The notes under the pieces were generated by a model. The model had not been told where the DNA came from, searched no databases, and was given only the letters and a program-made list of their open reading frames with translations. The position numbers and the translations under genes were made by a program. From JANSWP01 sp041941305 (lineage in GTDB: Bacteria; Bacteroidota; Bacteroidia; Chitinophagales; Saprospiraceae), in NCBI GenBank assembly GCA_041941305.1, contig JBGTQJ010000048.1, forward strand, positions 1 through 64,000: a stretch of DNA of 64,000 nucleotides, given 5' to 3'. Positions 25,782 to 34,719 of the stretch are shown here, piece by piece. Positions within the stretch are counted from its first letter, which is position 1. Every line of letters starts with the position of its first letter.

Positions 25782-25790
25782 AAAATCTTG

Positions 25791-25846
25791 TAGAGGGACA
25801 GTTTTTGATGATTTCCGACGGAAAATCATCAAAAACTGTCCCTCTA
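25791..25846. repeat. Perfect 24-bp inverted repeat (large hairpin)
   Basis: TAGAGGGACAGTTTTTGATG plus ATTT (25791-25814) is exactly complementary to 25823-25846 around an 8-base centre (CCGACGGA). A GCCGCCAGAAGGCGGC palindrome follows at about 25860-25875. It lies in the 387-base gap between divergent or unrelated genes; the remainder of that gap (25880-26097) shows nothing else I recognise. Confidence 0.9.
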
Positions 25847-26097
25847 TTGAACTATTTCGCCGCCAGAAGGCGGCCTTTTTCTTTCATCGCGGTGCGATGT
25901 TTACCCCTCAATTATTTAAATAAGAAGTTCTATAGAAATCAAATAGCTGATCTTTGATAAAGGCAATGGACATGCCACACAACATAAAGACCTAATAATC
26001 AATCAAATAGGTTATTCCAAGAAAAAAAAACTTTACTTTTTTGTACGGATCTGGACGGCTGATGTACGAAACTGAACAAACAGGTAACACAACCTTA

Positions 26098-27198
26098 TTA
26101 GAATTGGAAACTAAGCTCACAAACAACTGGCAAATGATCTGAAATGGAAAAAAGGAAGCGGTCATTGAGAGCTGTTGGTAATTCCATTTCCGAAACAAGT
26201 ATTTCTTGATGGCTTTCTAATTCGGGAAGACTTACCCAAATATTATCGTGGGTCCGGTTTTTTGTCCTTGTATAACCTGTCCTTTTTGTAGGAGAAAATC
26301 CATTTTTTTTCAGGAAAGTGAATTCCGGTTTTTCCTCCTGGAATAAATCCGTGTAGTGGTAAAAATTGAAATCACCGGCAAGTAGGAAAATGCACCTGGC
26401 ATTTGGACTTTCTGATTTCCAAAAAGATTCAAGGCGTTCCATCTGGAAAACAATTTGTCTAAGCATAAAAAGCCTCAATTCCGTCCCCAATTCATCTATG
26501 GTAATGGAATCTCTTCTGGACGAAGGCAGGTTTAATACATTTTCAAAAATGTTTTCCTGACTGTTCGTCAATAGACCTGGAGTTTGACTTTTCTCTTCGC
26601 CTTTTAAGGTGGGAAAGTGAACGGCTGTGAAAAAAACATTCCAGTCTGGAGGCAAATTTGGGTGTTGAATTCTTGACCATAAAACGGGCCGGCTTTCTTC
26701 GTCTCTCCCTGCTCGGTTATTTCGATCATCTCCCATATAAAGCGGAGATGGCAGTGAATTCTGGACTTCTACTTTGGATTGACTGTTTGCTATATTAGTG
26801 TATAGATTGGTGAGCTTCCATTGATTTTCGTTTCTGATAATTATCCCTATCCCTGTTTCCTGGGTTCGGATATTTTCTAATTGGAGTTGCTCAATTTTTC
26901 CAAATGGAAAACTGTTCTTTGACCCTAAAAATAGTGTAGATTCGAAATGCGCTGATTTTATTTTTTGATCTGTTTCTTTTAATTGCTTGAGAAACTGAAA
27001 GGGTGCTTTAGCATCCAGATAGGTTCGGTTGGCAATTTCCTGAAAGGTGACGACATCAGGCTGGATATGCTGAATGGTCTTTTGGATGTTTTTAATTTTG
27101 GTCGCTTCATCACTATGCCAATGTTCCTTCTTCAAAGATCCAAATCCAATATTCCAGGTGAGGGCTTTTAAATGGATATGGTTTGCTGGTTTGCTCAT
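26098..27198 (-). CDS. Endonuclease/exonuclease/phosphatase (EEP) family protein
   Basis: About 366 residues from MSKPANHIHLKALTWNIGFGS; an ATG three codons upstream is also in frame. EEP motifs are in order: the TWNI strand (metal-site Asn), QPDVVTFQEIAN (catalytic Glu) near residue 50, LLAGDFNFYHY (Asp/Asn) near residue 270, and a final SDHLPVVCEL with the catalytic His. No signal peptide is present, so it acts in the cytoplasm. Family members cleave nucleic acid, inositol phosphates or phospholipid head groups, and the substrate cannot be told from sequence. Between residues ~150 and 260 there is a long insert relative to minimal EEP domains. A 16-bp perfect hairpin (27208-27240) lies directly upstream. 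Confidence 0.85.
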   Translation of the reverse strand: MSKPANHIHLKALTWNIGFGSLKKEHWHSDEATKIKNIQKTIQHIQPDVVTFQEIANRTYLDAKAPFQFLKQLKETDQKIKSAHFESTLFLGSKNSFPFGKIEQLQLENIRTQETGIGIIIRNENQWKLTNLYTNIANSQSKVEVQNSLPSPLYMGDDRNNRAGRDEESRPVLWSRIQHPNLPPDWNVFFTAVHFPTLKGEEKSQTPGLLTNSQENIFENVLNLPSSRRDSITIDELGTELRLFMLRQIVFQMERLESFWKSESPNARCIFLLAGDFNFYHYTDLFQEEKPEFTFLKKNGFSPTKRTGYTRTKNRTHDNIWVSLPELESHQEILVSEMELPTALNDRFLFSISDHLPVVCELSFQF

Positions 27199-27207
27199 TG
27201 AGCGCAA

Positions 27208-27240
27208 AGATGTGAAAGATTTTGAAAATCTTTCACATCT
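27208..27240. repeat. Perfect 16-bp inverted repeat between two minus-strand genes
   Basis: AGATGTGAAAGATTTT (27208-27223) pairs exactly with AAAATCTTTCACATCT (27225-27240) around one central base. It lies after the CotH-like gene and directly before the EEP gene start. On the minus strand the T-run is short, so it may be an operator-like or REP-like palindrome rather than a terminator. Confidence 0.75.
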
Positions 27241-27250
27241 CTTTTTCCGA

Positions 27251-29542
27251 TCAACCTCTTGAAATTACCACTTTTTTTACCCCTCCTTCTCCAATCTTTA
27301 GGAAATAAAGCCCTTCAGGTAATTCAGAAGTGGAAATATTTGTTTCAAACTGCATTTCTTCCTGTATTATTAATTGACCAGTTGAATTCCACAATTCTAT
27401 TAAAATCTCCTGTGGGTAATCGGTTTCTATTTTCAACCAATCATTTGCTGGGTTTGGATAGACGTCTAGATCGAAAATATTTTCCCAGTCATTGGTGGCT
27501 ACCATACATGAATTGTCGTTGCTGAGGGCAAAAGAAGGAGTCCTTGTTTCAAAAGCTCCTCTCCCATTTGGGCATCTTGCCCAGGCCATATCATTACCTT
27601 GAGGACCAAAGACTACCGCATCTATTATATTCAACCCTTGATCAACCAAAAGACATTCTTCACCATTATTGGACAACTTGAAAGAAGCATGCAATCCATC
27701 TTGCATTAAATCATCATCCGCCCAAATGATAAGGTATTCCCCTGGATCGATGACAGAACCGCTTGGAAACTGCCATTTGGCAAGATTATTAGAATTATCG
27801 GTCAGGTACCAGCCACTGATGTCAATGCTTTGATTGGAGTTATTGTAAAGTTCGATCCAATCATCAAATTCACCATCGGGATCAGCCTGGATAGTTTCGT
27901 TATCGGCTACCAATTCATTGATGACCAAATCTCCTGCGGCACCAACTTCATAAAATTCATACTCGGCGTGTTCGGGAGCAAACATACCGGCTTCACTGTT
28001 TTCTGCGTAGACGTAATATTGTAAGCCACTGATTCCAGCATTGACTTCAGCACCAAAAACACCATCCCCTGCTGCACCATCTCCGTGATTGCCATCATCA
28101 AACATTTGCGTCAACTCAAACATTTCATTACTGCCACCCCGGGCGCCTAACCATACAACATCGCTATTTTGAACGGTAGTAGTAATGGTAACAGCTTCCC
28201 CAGGCATAGGAAATTGCGGCGTATATTGTGGAATGCCAATGGTAGGCGGAGTAGCCATAAACTCTGGAAAGTTTTGTAAGTATGCCACCCTGGCATCCAT
28301 CAACTCTGTGATTCCAAAAGCAGTTTGATTGTCAAAAATGTCTGTTATACTCTGGGTATAATTATTATTAAAATCTGTTTCTGAATATATCTTATTTGGA
28401 TCCTGACTAACGGCACTTTCTATCAAACTTCGCAAGGCTTCAGCACGCATTTTATACCACCCATTTTCAAAATTCTCTTTCAACATCGTTCGATAATGTG
28501 CCACATACATGCGCTTCCAGGTATCATTTCCAAAAATGTTTCTAAGCACTGGTTTTTGATTATCGTTTTCCCCCCAGAAGGGGTCGAGGTTGATAAATTC
28601 ATCGATTGGAGGTTGATTAGGACCAACTTGCGAAACTTCCAACCAGGGATAGCGACCAAAAGACTCGTTCATATCGTCAATTGCAGGAGCAAAACGACCA
28701 TTGTCTTGCTGAAACAATGCATAATTTCTTGGTACTGCCCCTAAGTAGCTATCTAAATTAACTGTCAAATTATGGAAAACGGATTTCCAGATAAACCGAT
28801 CCATATCCAAAACCTGACGGCTATCATTTGGGCTATTCGCCATTGTTTGCGTAGTGGATTCCAAAACATCCCAACCTGTATCTGACTGCAAATCGTAATG
28901 AGGCAAATAACAGGCAATTCCATTGCCCAAAAACTCCAATGATGCACCCAGACCTGTTTGACATCCAAAAGGAGGATTAGGAGGATCAAAAGTGTAATCC
29001 GGATTTCCTTCAAAACGCACATTGTCATTGTCAGAAAGAAAATTATCACTGACAAATCTTCTATTTACCGATTCTGCATTTGAAAACAAGCCATAGTAGG
29101 TACCATTGATAAAAACCCTGGCATAATTGGCTCTGGGAGCTACCATGTATTTTCTGGCTATTTCAAAAGCCAGTACTTCTCTCAAAAAAGAGGGATCTTT
29201 TGCACCATTTGACAATTTCAGAACCTCTACTCCCTGAATGCTTTGATTTTTCAAAAAATCCAATTTGATATTCAAAGAATTTTTCGGATTGTCCACTTTG
29301 TAGGTACTTGGCGCACGAAACCGCACGCCGACACTATCCCGGATAACGCCATTTATTTCCATGTCTGCTTTTAGCCGTCCACCTTGGCCTAGTGCAAAAG
29401 AATCCTGAAGGATTTGTTCCCAGTTACTTTCTTCAAAAGTGAGTTCAATTGTCGTAATAACATCAGTATCATAAATTCCTTGCGCCACGATAGCACTGAC
29501 TGATAGAATTAATATTCCAAATGTGTAAAGGATGTTCTTCAT
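27251..29542 (-). CDS. Secreted CotH-kinase family protein with lamin-tail domain and T9SS type A sorting domain
   Basis: 763 residues with a signal peptide (MKNILYTFGILILSVSAIVAQ). Residues ~25-390 match the CotH kinase family (VRFRAPSTYKVDNPKNSLNIKLD, LKLSNGAKDPSFLREVLAFEIARKY, RVFINGTYYGLFSNAESVNRRFV, APAIDDMNESFGRYPW). A beta domain follows, then a lamin-tail domain near residues 545-670 (LVINELVADNETIQADPDGEFDDWIELYN... SGWYLTDN). The final ~75 residues are a Por-type sorting domain (DLDVYPNPANDWLKIE ... GLYFLKI). CotH proteins in spores are atypical kinases that phosphorylate coat proteins; in Bacteroidota, secreted forms are common but their substrate is unknown. Expected location is the cell surface or exterior via T9SS. 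Confidence 0.92.
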   Translation of the reverse strand: MKNILYTFGILILSVSAIVAQGIYDTDVITTIELTFEESNWEQILQDSFALGQGGRLKADMEINGVIRDSVGVRFRAPSTYKVDNPKNSLNIKLDFLKNQSIQGVEVLKLSNGAKDPSFLREVLAFEIARKYMVAPRANYARVFINGTYYGLFSNAESVNRRFVSDNFLSDNDNVRFEGNPDYTFDPPNPPFGCQTGLGASLEFLGNGIACYLPHYDLQSDTGWDVLESTTQTMANSPNDSRQVLDMDRFIWKSVFHNLTVNLDSYLGAVPRNYALFQQDNGRFAPAIDDMNESFGRYPWLEVSQVGPNQPPIDEFINLDPFWGENDNQKPVLRNIFGNDTWKRMYVAHYRTMLKENFENGWYKMRAEALRSLIESAVSQDPNKIYSETDFNNNYTQSITDIFDNQTAFGITELMDARVAYLQNFPEFMATPPTIGIPQYTPQFPMPGEAVTITTTVQNSDVVWLGARGGSNEMFELTQMFDDGNHGDGAAGDGVFGAEVNAGISGLQYYVYAENSEAGMFAPEHAEYEFYEVGAAGDLVINELVADNETIQADPDGEFDDWIELYNNSNQSIDISGWYLTDNSNNLAKWQFPSGSVIDPGEYLIIWADDDLMQDGLHASFKLSNNGEECLLVDQGLNIIDAVVFGPQGNDMAWARCPNGRGAFETRTPSFALSNDNSCMVATNDWENIFDLDVYPNPANDWLKIETDYPQEILIELWNSTGQLIIQEEMQFETNISTSELPEGLYFLKIGEGGVKKVVISRG

Positions 29543-29742
29543 TGTAAAAATTGTTAATGCTATAAGTAATGCATCTGCATTTTAGCTTTTCGGCTGCATA
29601 GATACAAAGCATTATGGTAAAAATGGCAAAGCTGGAGCCTGTAGCTCGCATCTTGAATTAATTTAACGCGCCAAAAATAAGTGACCTGCTGAATTTATTC
29701 TTTGGTACATCAATAATTGTAATGCTCTGTCCAAATTGATTA

Positions 29743-29779
29743 AGAGTATGTTTTAAATTTTTAAATTAAAACATACTCT
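29743..29779. repeat. Perfect 14-bp inverted repeat (hairpin)
   Basis: AGAGTATGTTTTAA (29743-29756) pairs exactly with TTAAAACATACTCT (29766-29779), with an A/T-only loop that can pair further. It lies downstream of the minus-strand membrane protein gene and could end its transcript. The rest of the 302-base gap (29543-29742 and 29780-29844) shows no other feature. Confidence 0.7.
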
Positions 29780-29844
29780 AAGCAAATATTTTTTGGAAGA
29801 ATATACCAAAAGGCGAGTCGACTTGTAAAAAATCAATTACTGGC

Positions 29845-30180
29845 TCAATATTCCTTTATTGTTTTAATCTTTCTATACCCTTGATAAGCTCCATAAACCA
29901 TCATAAGAATGATAAGACCCCACACCCAAACCGGAATGTTTTTTCCTACCCAAAAAAGATAAATATACGTACCTATAAAGCTTAAAAACATACCCAAAGT
30001 TGGGAGAAAGAGAGATTTGCCAGAGCGATAATGTTTCACTAAAAACAAGAAAGACAAAAGAGAAATTGGAATAGTGCCAAAGTAAAGAATTGCAAAAACC
30101 AGAGGATTGACACCGTATTGATTGCCAAAACTATAAATCCATTCTATGAAATCATTCCAGGTCATTTTTATAGAATTCAA
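29845..30180 (-). CDS. Small membrane protein of unknown function
   Basis: 111 residues with three hydrophobic segments: VNPLVFAILYFGTIPISLLSFLFLV, SLFLPTLGMFLSFIGTYIYLFWV and IPVWVWGLIILMMVYGAYQGY. The N-terminus is short and amphipathic (a second ATG at codon 6 is equally possible). There is no signal peptide and no recognised family. The C-terminal tail is basic. It stands alone, divergent from the sigma factor gene. Function unknown. Confidence 0.65.
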   Translation of the reverse strand: MNSIKMTWNDFIEWIYSFGNQYGVNPLVFAILYFGTIPISLLSFLFLVKHYRSGKSLFLPTLGMFLSFIGTYIYLFWVGKNIPVWVWGLIILMMVYGAYQGYRKIKTIKEY

Positions 30181-30312
30181 GTTATAGTTTTTCTATCGCC
30201 ATCTGTAAATTTAAAAAAGTCGCAACAGCCGATTGTATGAAAATTGATATTTTTCCATTTCGAATTTAAACCTTTTTGGGCTCCACAAGTCAAAAGCACC
30301 AAATCACGCAAA

Positions 30313-30882
30313 TTGAAAGAACCATTTCAAAATATATCTGATGAGCGCATCCTTTCCCTATTGCAAGCGGATAAAAATAGCGAAAAGGGATTTCGGCTAC
30401 TCATGGAAAAGTACCAGGAGCGTATTTACTGGCAGATTAGACGAATGGTAATGGAGCATGAAGACGCCAACGATGTAGTACAAAATTGTTTTGTGAAAGT
30501 ATATCGTAGCATTCACTCATTCGAAGGAAAGTCAAAGTTGTACACATGGTTGTACAGAATTGCGACAAATGAAGCCATCACCTTTATAAATAAAAAGAAT
30601 AAAAAGAGTACTACTTCTATTGACAATGAAGAATACGATTTGTCGAATCGGCTAAAAGCAGATGTACATTTTGACGGTAATGAAGCCCAAATAAGATTGC
30701 AGGAAGCCTTGGCTACTTTGCCAGAAAAACAAAGAATGGTTTTCAATATGCGTTATTTCGATGAGTTGAGTTATCAGGATATGTCCGATACATTGGGAAC
30801 GTCTGTGGGTGCACTGAAAGCTTCTTTTCACCATGCAGTGAAGAAAATCGAGAAATATGTGAGGAGTGTGGAGACATTTTAG
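30313..30882 (+). CDS. ECF-type RNA polymerase sigma factor
   Basis: About 189 residues. Region 2 is FRLLMEKYQERIYWQIRRMVMEHEDANDVVQNCFVKVYRSIHSFEGKSKLYTWLYRIATNEAITFI. Region 4 has the helix-turn-helix LPEKQRMVFNMRYFDELSYQDMSDTLGTSVGALKASFHHAVKKI. Together they make a two-domain ECF sigma. There is no in-frame ATG before region 2. TTG at 30313 gives MKEPFQNISDERILSLLQ, which fits the family N-terminus; TTG at 30244 would add 23 residues unlike the family. The next gene on the strand encodes a membrane-anchored acidic protein and the one after that a Spy-like periplasmic protein, a recurring three-gene order that suggests an envelope-stress circuit. Target promoters are unknown. Confidence 0.9.
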   Translation: MKEPFQNISDERILSLLQADKNSEKGFRLLMEKYQERIYWQIRRMVMEHEDANDVVQNCFVKVYRSIHSFEGKSKLYTWLYRIATNEAITFINKKNKKSTTSIDNEEYDLSNRLKADVHFDGNEAQIRLQEALATLPEKQRMVFNMRYFDELSYQDMSDTLGTSVGALKASFHHAVKKIEKYVRSVETF

Positions 30883-30956
30883 TTCTCTTGAAAAAGACGC
30901 TATGATCCGACAGATTATATATTTTTCAATCAGGTTATTATTAAAAAGCTATAATC

Positions 30957-31487
30957 ATGAAGTCTAAGAAAGAAATCAGGGAAGAATTGGAGGAATTGTC
31001 CCCCTTTTTATCAAAATTGAAGGAAGAGGGCGATGGTTTTAAGGTTCCGAATAATTATTTCAAAACCCTGCCAGATGAGGTTCTGAAAAAGGCTGGAATA
31101 CAATCCGTAAAAGAGGTAATCCCGCAAACACCTCAAATAACCTGGATTGACGAATTTATTATCTCCATTCAGTCTTTGTTTCAACCACGCTACGCTATGG
31201 CATTTGCCTCTGTGGCTATTTTGATTGTAGCTGGACTATTATTATTAAATGATAAAAATACAGATCTTCAATTTTCAGATAATATTGAATTAGACCTTTC
31301 TCCTGAAGAAATTCAGGCATACATTTCCAGTAATATAGATGATTTTGATAGTGAATTATTTCACTCCAATGATTTCAGTATTGAAGAAATAAATGCTTCA
31401 ACAAATGAAGAAAGCTTGAATGAAGGAGACCTTCTGGATGAAATGTTAGATGAAATGGATTTAGATGAAATAGAAGAATTGCTATAA
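30957..31487 (+). CDS. Membrane-anchored putative anti-sigma factor
   Basis: 176 residues: a ~75-residue cytoplasmic N-terminus (EELEELSPFLSKLKEEGDGFKVPNNYFKTLPDEVLKKAG), one transmembrane helix (YAMAFASVAILIVAGLLLL near residues 79-97) and a periplasmic, strongly acidic tail ending in DEMLDEMDLDEIEELL. The gene starts 74 bases after the ECF sigma gene on the same strand. Position and topology fit an anti-sigma factor, but no zinc-binding anti-sigma (ZAS) HxxxCxxC motif is present. Assignment therefore rests on context. The 'VPxxYFxxLPDEVL' block recurs in Bacteroidota proteins next to sigma genes. Confidence 0.7.
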   Translation: MKSKKEIREELEELSPFLSKLKEEGDGFKVPNNYFKTLPDEVLKKAGIQSVKEVIPQTPQITWIDEFIISIQSLFQPRYAMAFASVAILIVAGLLLLNDKNTDLQFSDNIELDLSPEEIQAYISSNIDDFDSELFHSNDFSIEEINASTNEESLNEGDLLDEMLDEMDLDEIEELL

Positions 31488-31540
31488 ATTAACACAGGTT
31501 GCGAAGTATTCGCCTCGCCAGCTTCACTGGCTCGCCGAAG

Positions 31541-31595
31541 GGGGTTTTAGGGGGTGGAAGCGGGCAAATTGCCCGCTTCCACCCCCTAAAACCCC
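31541..31595. repeat. Perfect 27-bp inverted repeat (55-bp palindrome)
   Basis: GGGGTTTTAGGGGGTGGAAG plus CGGGCAA (31541-31567) is exactly complementary to 31569-31595 around a single A. Outer GC-rich sequences (CCTCGCC, GGC/GCC blocks at 31511-31540 and 31596-31624) extend it imperfectly. It is far more GC-rich than its surroundings. It sits between the anti-sigma candidate and the Spy-like gene and could form a strong hairpin in their shared transcript. Confidence 0.92.
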
Positions 31596-31678
31596 TCCCG
31601 AGCCGCCTAATAGGGCGGCGAGGTTGTTATACTATACTTTGTCAATAGTGAATTCAGGACATTCAAACATATAAAACG

Positions 31679-32101
31679 ATGAAAAAAATAATTTCTCTTA
31701 CATTTTGCACATTATTCGGGCTCTCTCTTATTGCTCAGGTAAATGGTCCAGCTAAAGAAAGAATTGCCGCAAAGAGAGTAGAATTCTATAACAAGGAATT
31801 GCAGTTATCTGGTGAAGAATCCAAAGCGTTTTGGGCAATTTTTAATGAATATGAAAAAGAAAAGGAGCACATGAAAAAGGAATTTCAGAAAGATAATAAG
31901 CCAGAGTTAATGTCTGATGCCGAAATGGAAGATTTCCTGGATCGGCGATTTGATGCAGAGATTGCCCAAATCGAGTTGAAGCGAACGTATTATCACAAAT
32001 TGAAAAAAGTAATTTCAGTTCGCAAGCTGGCTATGTTGCCAAGAGTCGAAAATAAATTCAAGCGGGCACTCTTACAACAAACTCGGAAAGCACGAAATTA
32101 G
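31679..32101 (+). CDS. Spy/CpxP-like periplasmic protein, candidate sensor of the ECF sigma factor
   Basis: 140 residues with a signal peptide (MKKIISLTFCTLFGLSLIAQ). The mature part is all helical and charged: ERIAAKRVEFYNKELQLSGEESKAFWAIFNEYEKEKEHMKKEF, then FLDRRFDAEIAQIELKRTYYHKLKKVISVRKLAMLPRVENKFKRALL. This matches the LTxxQ/Spy-CpxP type of periplasmic chaperone, and Bacteroidota versions are often found beside ECF sigma genes and called sensors of the sigma factor. It would act in the periplasm, binding unfolded protein or metal and relaying envelope stress. Function is inferred from family and context. A strong terminator follows. Confidence 0.8.
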   Translation: MKKIISLTFCTLFGLSLIAQVNGPAKERIAAKRVEFYNKELQLSGEESKAFWAIFNEYEKEKEHMKKEFQKDNKPELMSDAEMEDFLDRRFDAEIAQIELKRTYYHKLKKVISVRKLAMLPRVENKFKRALLQQTRKARN

Positions 32102-32128
32102 ATTTGAACCCAAATTAAGGTTCCTTCA

Positions 32129-32167
32129 AACAAAAAAGCATTCGGAGTATTCCGAATGCTTTTTTGT
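32129..32167. terminator. Bidirectional intrinsic terminator
   Basis: GCATTCGGA (32138-32146) pairs with TCCGAATGC (32151-32159), flanked by six A and seven T. It lies between the convergent Spy-like (+) and ppiD (-) genes. Confidence 0.93.
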
Positions 32168-32194
32168 TTGTACATATCTTATCTGTGATTTTTC

Positions 32195-34372
32195 TTAGAA
32201 AAACCTTGCTCGATTGTCTGAAATATCTGCCTCTTTTCTTATCGCCTGCATCAATCTGGCACTAATTTGAGAACGAGAAGAAGTTTGACTCGTCTGGCGA
32301 GTTTGAGGGATATTTGGAGTATTGGTAGCTGTAGGCTTGTAAGTTGGCATGATGAGATAAACGCCAGAGTTTCCAGTCATCGGACCAGCTACGGTATTCA
32401 ATTCTGAACTAAAAGCACTTGCAACAACTTTAGGCTCTTGTCCCAAATTTGGAATAAATCCACCACTAAAGCTTACATTTTTGGCAGTGTCTACTTGCAT
32501 TCCAAATTGATTGGCGATAGCCGCCAAATCTTTACTATCACCAATTTGCTCCATCAACATCTCTCCTTTCTTCATATTCATTACTTTCAATTCCATGTCA
32601 GGATCATCTTTCACATTAGCGACACTGGGGATTCCAGCTTCCTGAACACTCTTCAAAGCAACCACAGCATATTTGCCGGTATAGTATTTATCTGTATCCT
32701 GAAAAGCATATACCTCAGGAGCGACTCCACCTACTTCTGCATTTGGAGAATTGGGATCATTATTGAATGCCCATCGAACAATATCTCTGGAAGTATTTCC
32801 AGAACCAAGGCTACCTATTGCATAATCATTTCTTTTCAATGCAGGAGAAGTTTCTACATCCAATTCTTCACTTGCAGCAGCAGATTTGATCATGTCATCA
32901 CGGGTTGGATTTGCATCCAGGAAGTCCAATGCTTTTGAACGAACCTCATCCTGAGTTTTTTCACTAGGCTCAATATTTTCAGAAATATAAGCTACCCGAA
33001 CTCTTTCTTTAGATTCGCCTTGTCTGCCCATTGGCTCTATCAGGTGATAACCAAATTGAGTTCTTACAGAGTACAATCTACCAATTTGTCCACTGTAGAA
33101 AACCACATCGTTGAATTCTGGGACATATTGATTGACTGGTGCATAATCGTAAACGCCTCCATTGTTCTTACTTCCAGGGTCATCACTAAACTGTACAACC
33201 AAAGTATCGAATACATTCTGTCCAGTTTCAATAACTGTTTTCAAACTGTCACATCGTTTTCTGGCTGTTTCAAATTCAGCAGGAGTAGTCGCTGCAATTA
33301 AGATATGACGACATTTAGCAGAGTCCCGCATCACTTGCCTATCCATTACTTTCACAGCTTTGTAGGTATTGTTGTCTACATAAGGACCATAAACAGAACC
33401 TACGGGAATTTGAAAAACAGTGTCTTTAATTGCATTAGAAAGCATATCGGCATCGTGCCAAACCTGATTTATTGTACCAAAATTGTTGTTTACATAAGTA
33501 GAATCATTTTCAGCAGATTCAAAGGCTTCTACTTTCCCTGCAATTTTATCACTGATAGTAGCAGAATCAATTGCTGAAGGGAACACATCAAATACAACGT
33601 ACTCTACTTTTCTGGTTTCTTCATCTGTGCTGTATTCGCTGCTATTTTGTTCTAAAAATCTTTGATAATCTTCATCTGCAAGCGAAACTGCATCATTTTC
33701 GATGTTATCAAAGGGAACTTGAACATATACAAAATCAACTCTTGCATTTTGATCATTGCCAAGCATTTCTGCCATCCAGGTAGGAGTGTACAAACTCTTT
33801 TCTACCATTTTGATAAGTTTGCTTTGAAGACGTTCTTTCTTGATCTCTCCTCTCTGATAATCCCAAAAGAATGGAAAGTTTGGATTGAGTCGTCCTTCCT
33901 CAATCATAGTTTGCATTTGAGAAGCCCCTCCATCGATGATGCCTTTAATTTCATTCAATTGAGCCCTGTCTACTGCTCTGGGGTTTTGAGGATTGGGATA
34001 ACGAGCCAAAATAATTGGGCTGAGTTTATTATCACTACCAAATTCCAAATCCTGAATTTCTTTCTTACTCACACCTAGTCCCAATGCTTCTGCCTCTTTA
34101 TTTACGAGGGCTTCTTCTACAAAGAAATTCCACAATTGGTTGCGATTGTTATATACATTGCCACTTTGACCAGTATATAAAATACTTTCAGCTTGGTTGA
34201 ATTCTCGGATATCCACTTCTGTACCCTCAATCTCTGCCATGATATTACTTCTACTACCAAAAATACTTTGCTGACCCGAAAACATATCCATGATCACGAA
34301 TCCACCTAATCCGAGTCCAATCAAGACAATCAGCAGCCAGCTGTTGTTTCTAATTTTTCCAATAAGTGCCAT
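32195..34372 (-). CDS. PpiD/SurA-like periplasmic peptidyl-prolyl isomerase (foldase)
   Basis: 725 residues. One N-terminal transmembrane anchor (NNSWLLIVLIGLGLGGFVIMDMF) is followed by a SurA/PpiD-type helical chaperone region. A parvulin domain lies near residues 350-450 (CRHILIAATTPAEFETARKRCDSLK ... FDTLVVQFSDDPGSKNNGGVYDYAP ... FYSGQIGRLYSVRTQFGYHLIEP). A second, degenerate repeat-like region follows up to the C-terminus (NNSGVYLIMPTY). It is an inner-membrane anchored folding factor for outer-membrane and exported proteins. The gene stands alone; bamA lies 8.5 kb away on the other strand. The start is well defined, as MALIGKIRNNSWLL is the usual opening of the family here. Confidence 0.9.
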   Translation of the reverse strand: MALIGKIRNNSWLLIVLIGLGLGGFVIMDMFSGQQSIFGSRSNIMAEIEGTEVDIREFNQAESILYTGQSGNVYNNRNQLWNFFVEEALVNKEAEALGLGVSKKEIQDLEFGSDNKLSPIILARYPNPQNPRAVDRAQLNEIKGIIDGGASQMQTMIEEGRLNPNFPFFWDYQRGEIKKERLQSKLIKMVEKSLYTPTWMAEMLGNDQNARVDFVYVQVPFDNIENDAVSLADEDYQRFLEQNSSEYSTDEETRKVEYVVFDVFPSAIDSATISDKIAGKVEAFESAENDSTYVNNNFGTINQVWHDADMLSNAIKDTVFQIPVGSVYGPYVDNNTYKAVKVMDRQVMRDSAKCRHILIAATTPAEFETARKRCDSLKTVIETGQNVFDTLVVQFSDDPGSKNNGGVYDYAPVNQYVPEFNDVVFYSGQIGRLYSVRTQFGYHLIEPMGRQGESKERVRVAYISENIEPSEKTQDEVRSKALDFLDANPTRDDMIKSAAASEELDVETSPALKRNDYAIGSLGSGNTSRDIVRWAFNNDPNSPNAEVGGVAPEVYAFQDTDKYYTGKYAVVALKSVQEAGIPSVANVKDDPDMELKVMNMKKGEMLMEQIGDSKDLAAIANQFGMQVDTAKNVSFSGGFIPNLGQEPKVVASAFSSELNTVAGPMTGNSGVYLIMPTYKPTATNTPNIPQTRQTSQTSSRSQISARLMQAIRKEADISDNRARFF

Positions 34373-34719
34373 TTTCTTCTACGCTTTTACATTCGTTCTG
34401 ATTTCAATGCTTTGATTACTCGAAGCGTTTTTTCTCATTTTTTTTTCAAAAACTACCCTTCGGGCTGCCAAAACAAGGAAATTTCGAACTTTATTTCAAA
34501 AATGCTTTATTCTATTAAATTTCAAAAAATGAAATTTTTAAAATTTTGATTTTCAGCAAATTAACTTTTGTTTTGGAGAAAAAAAATTGCGACAAAAAAT
34601 CGCAAATTTCACCCCTTCTGAAAAATCCATGCAAAGGTAAAATGTTTGATGAGATATGCAAAATTTTAAAGAGAATGGAAAGGTTGGTTGTCAGGTACTT
34701 AGACATAGAGGAATTGTTC

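Noticed and set aside
25720..25957. Two overlapping open frames before the permease gene
   Set aside because: They are products of the 24-bp palindrome and the dispersed repeat.
33020..34078. Plus-strand open frames opposite ppiD
   Set aside because: Shadow frames of a well-supported minus-strand gene.
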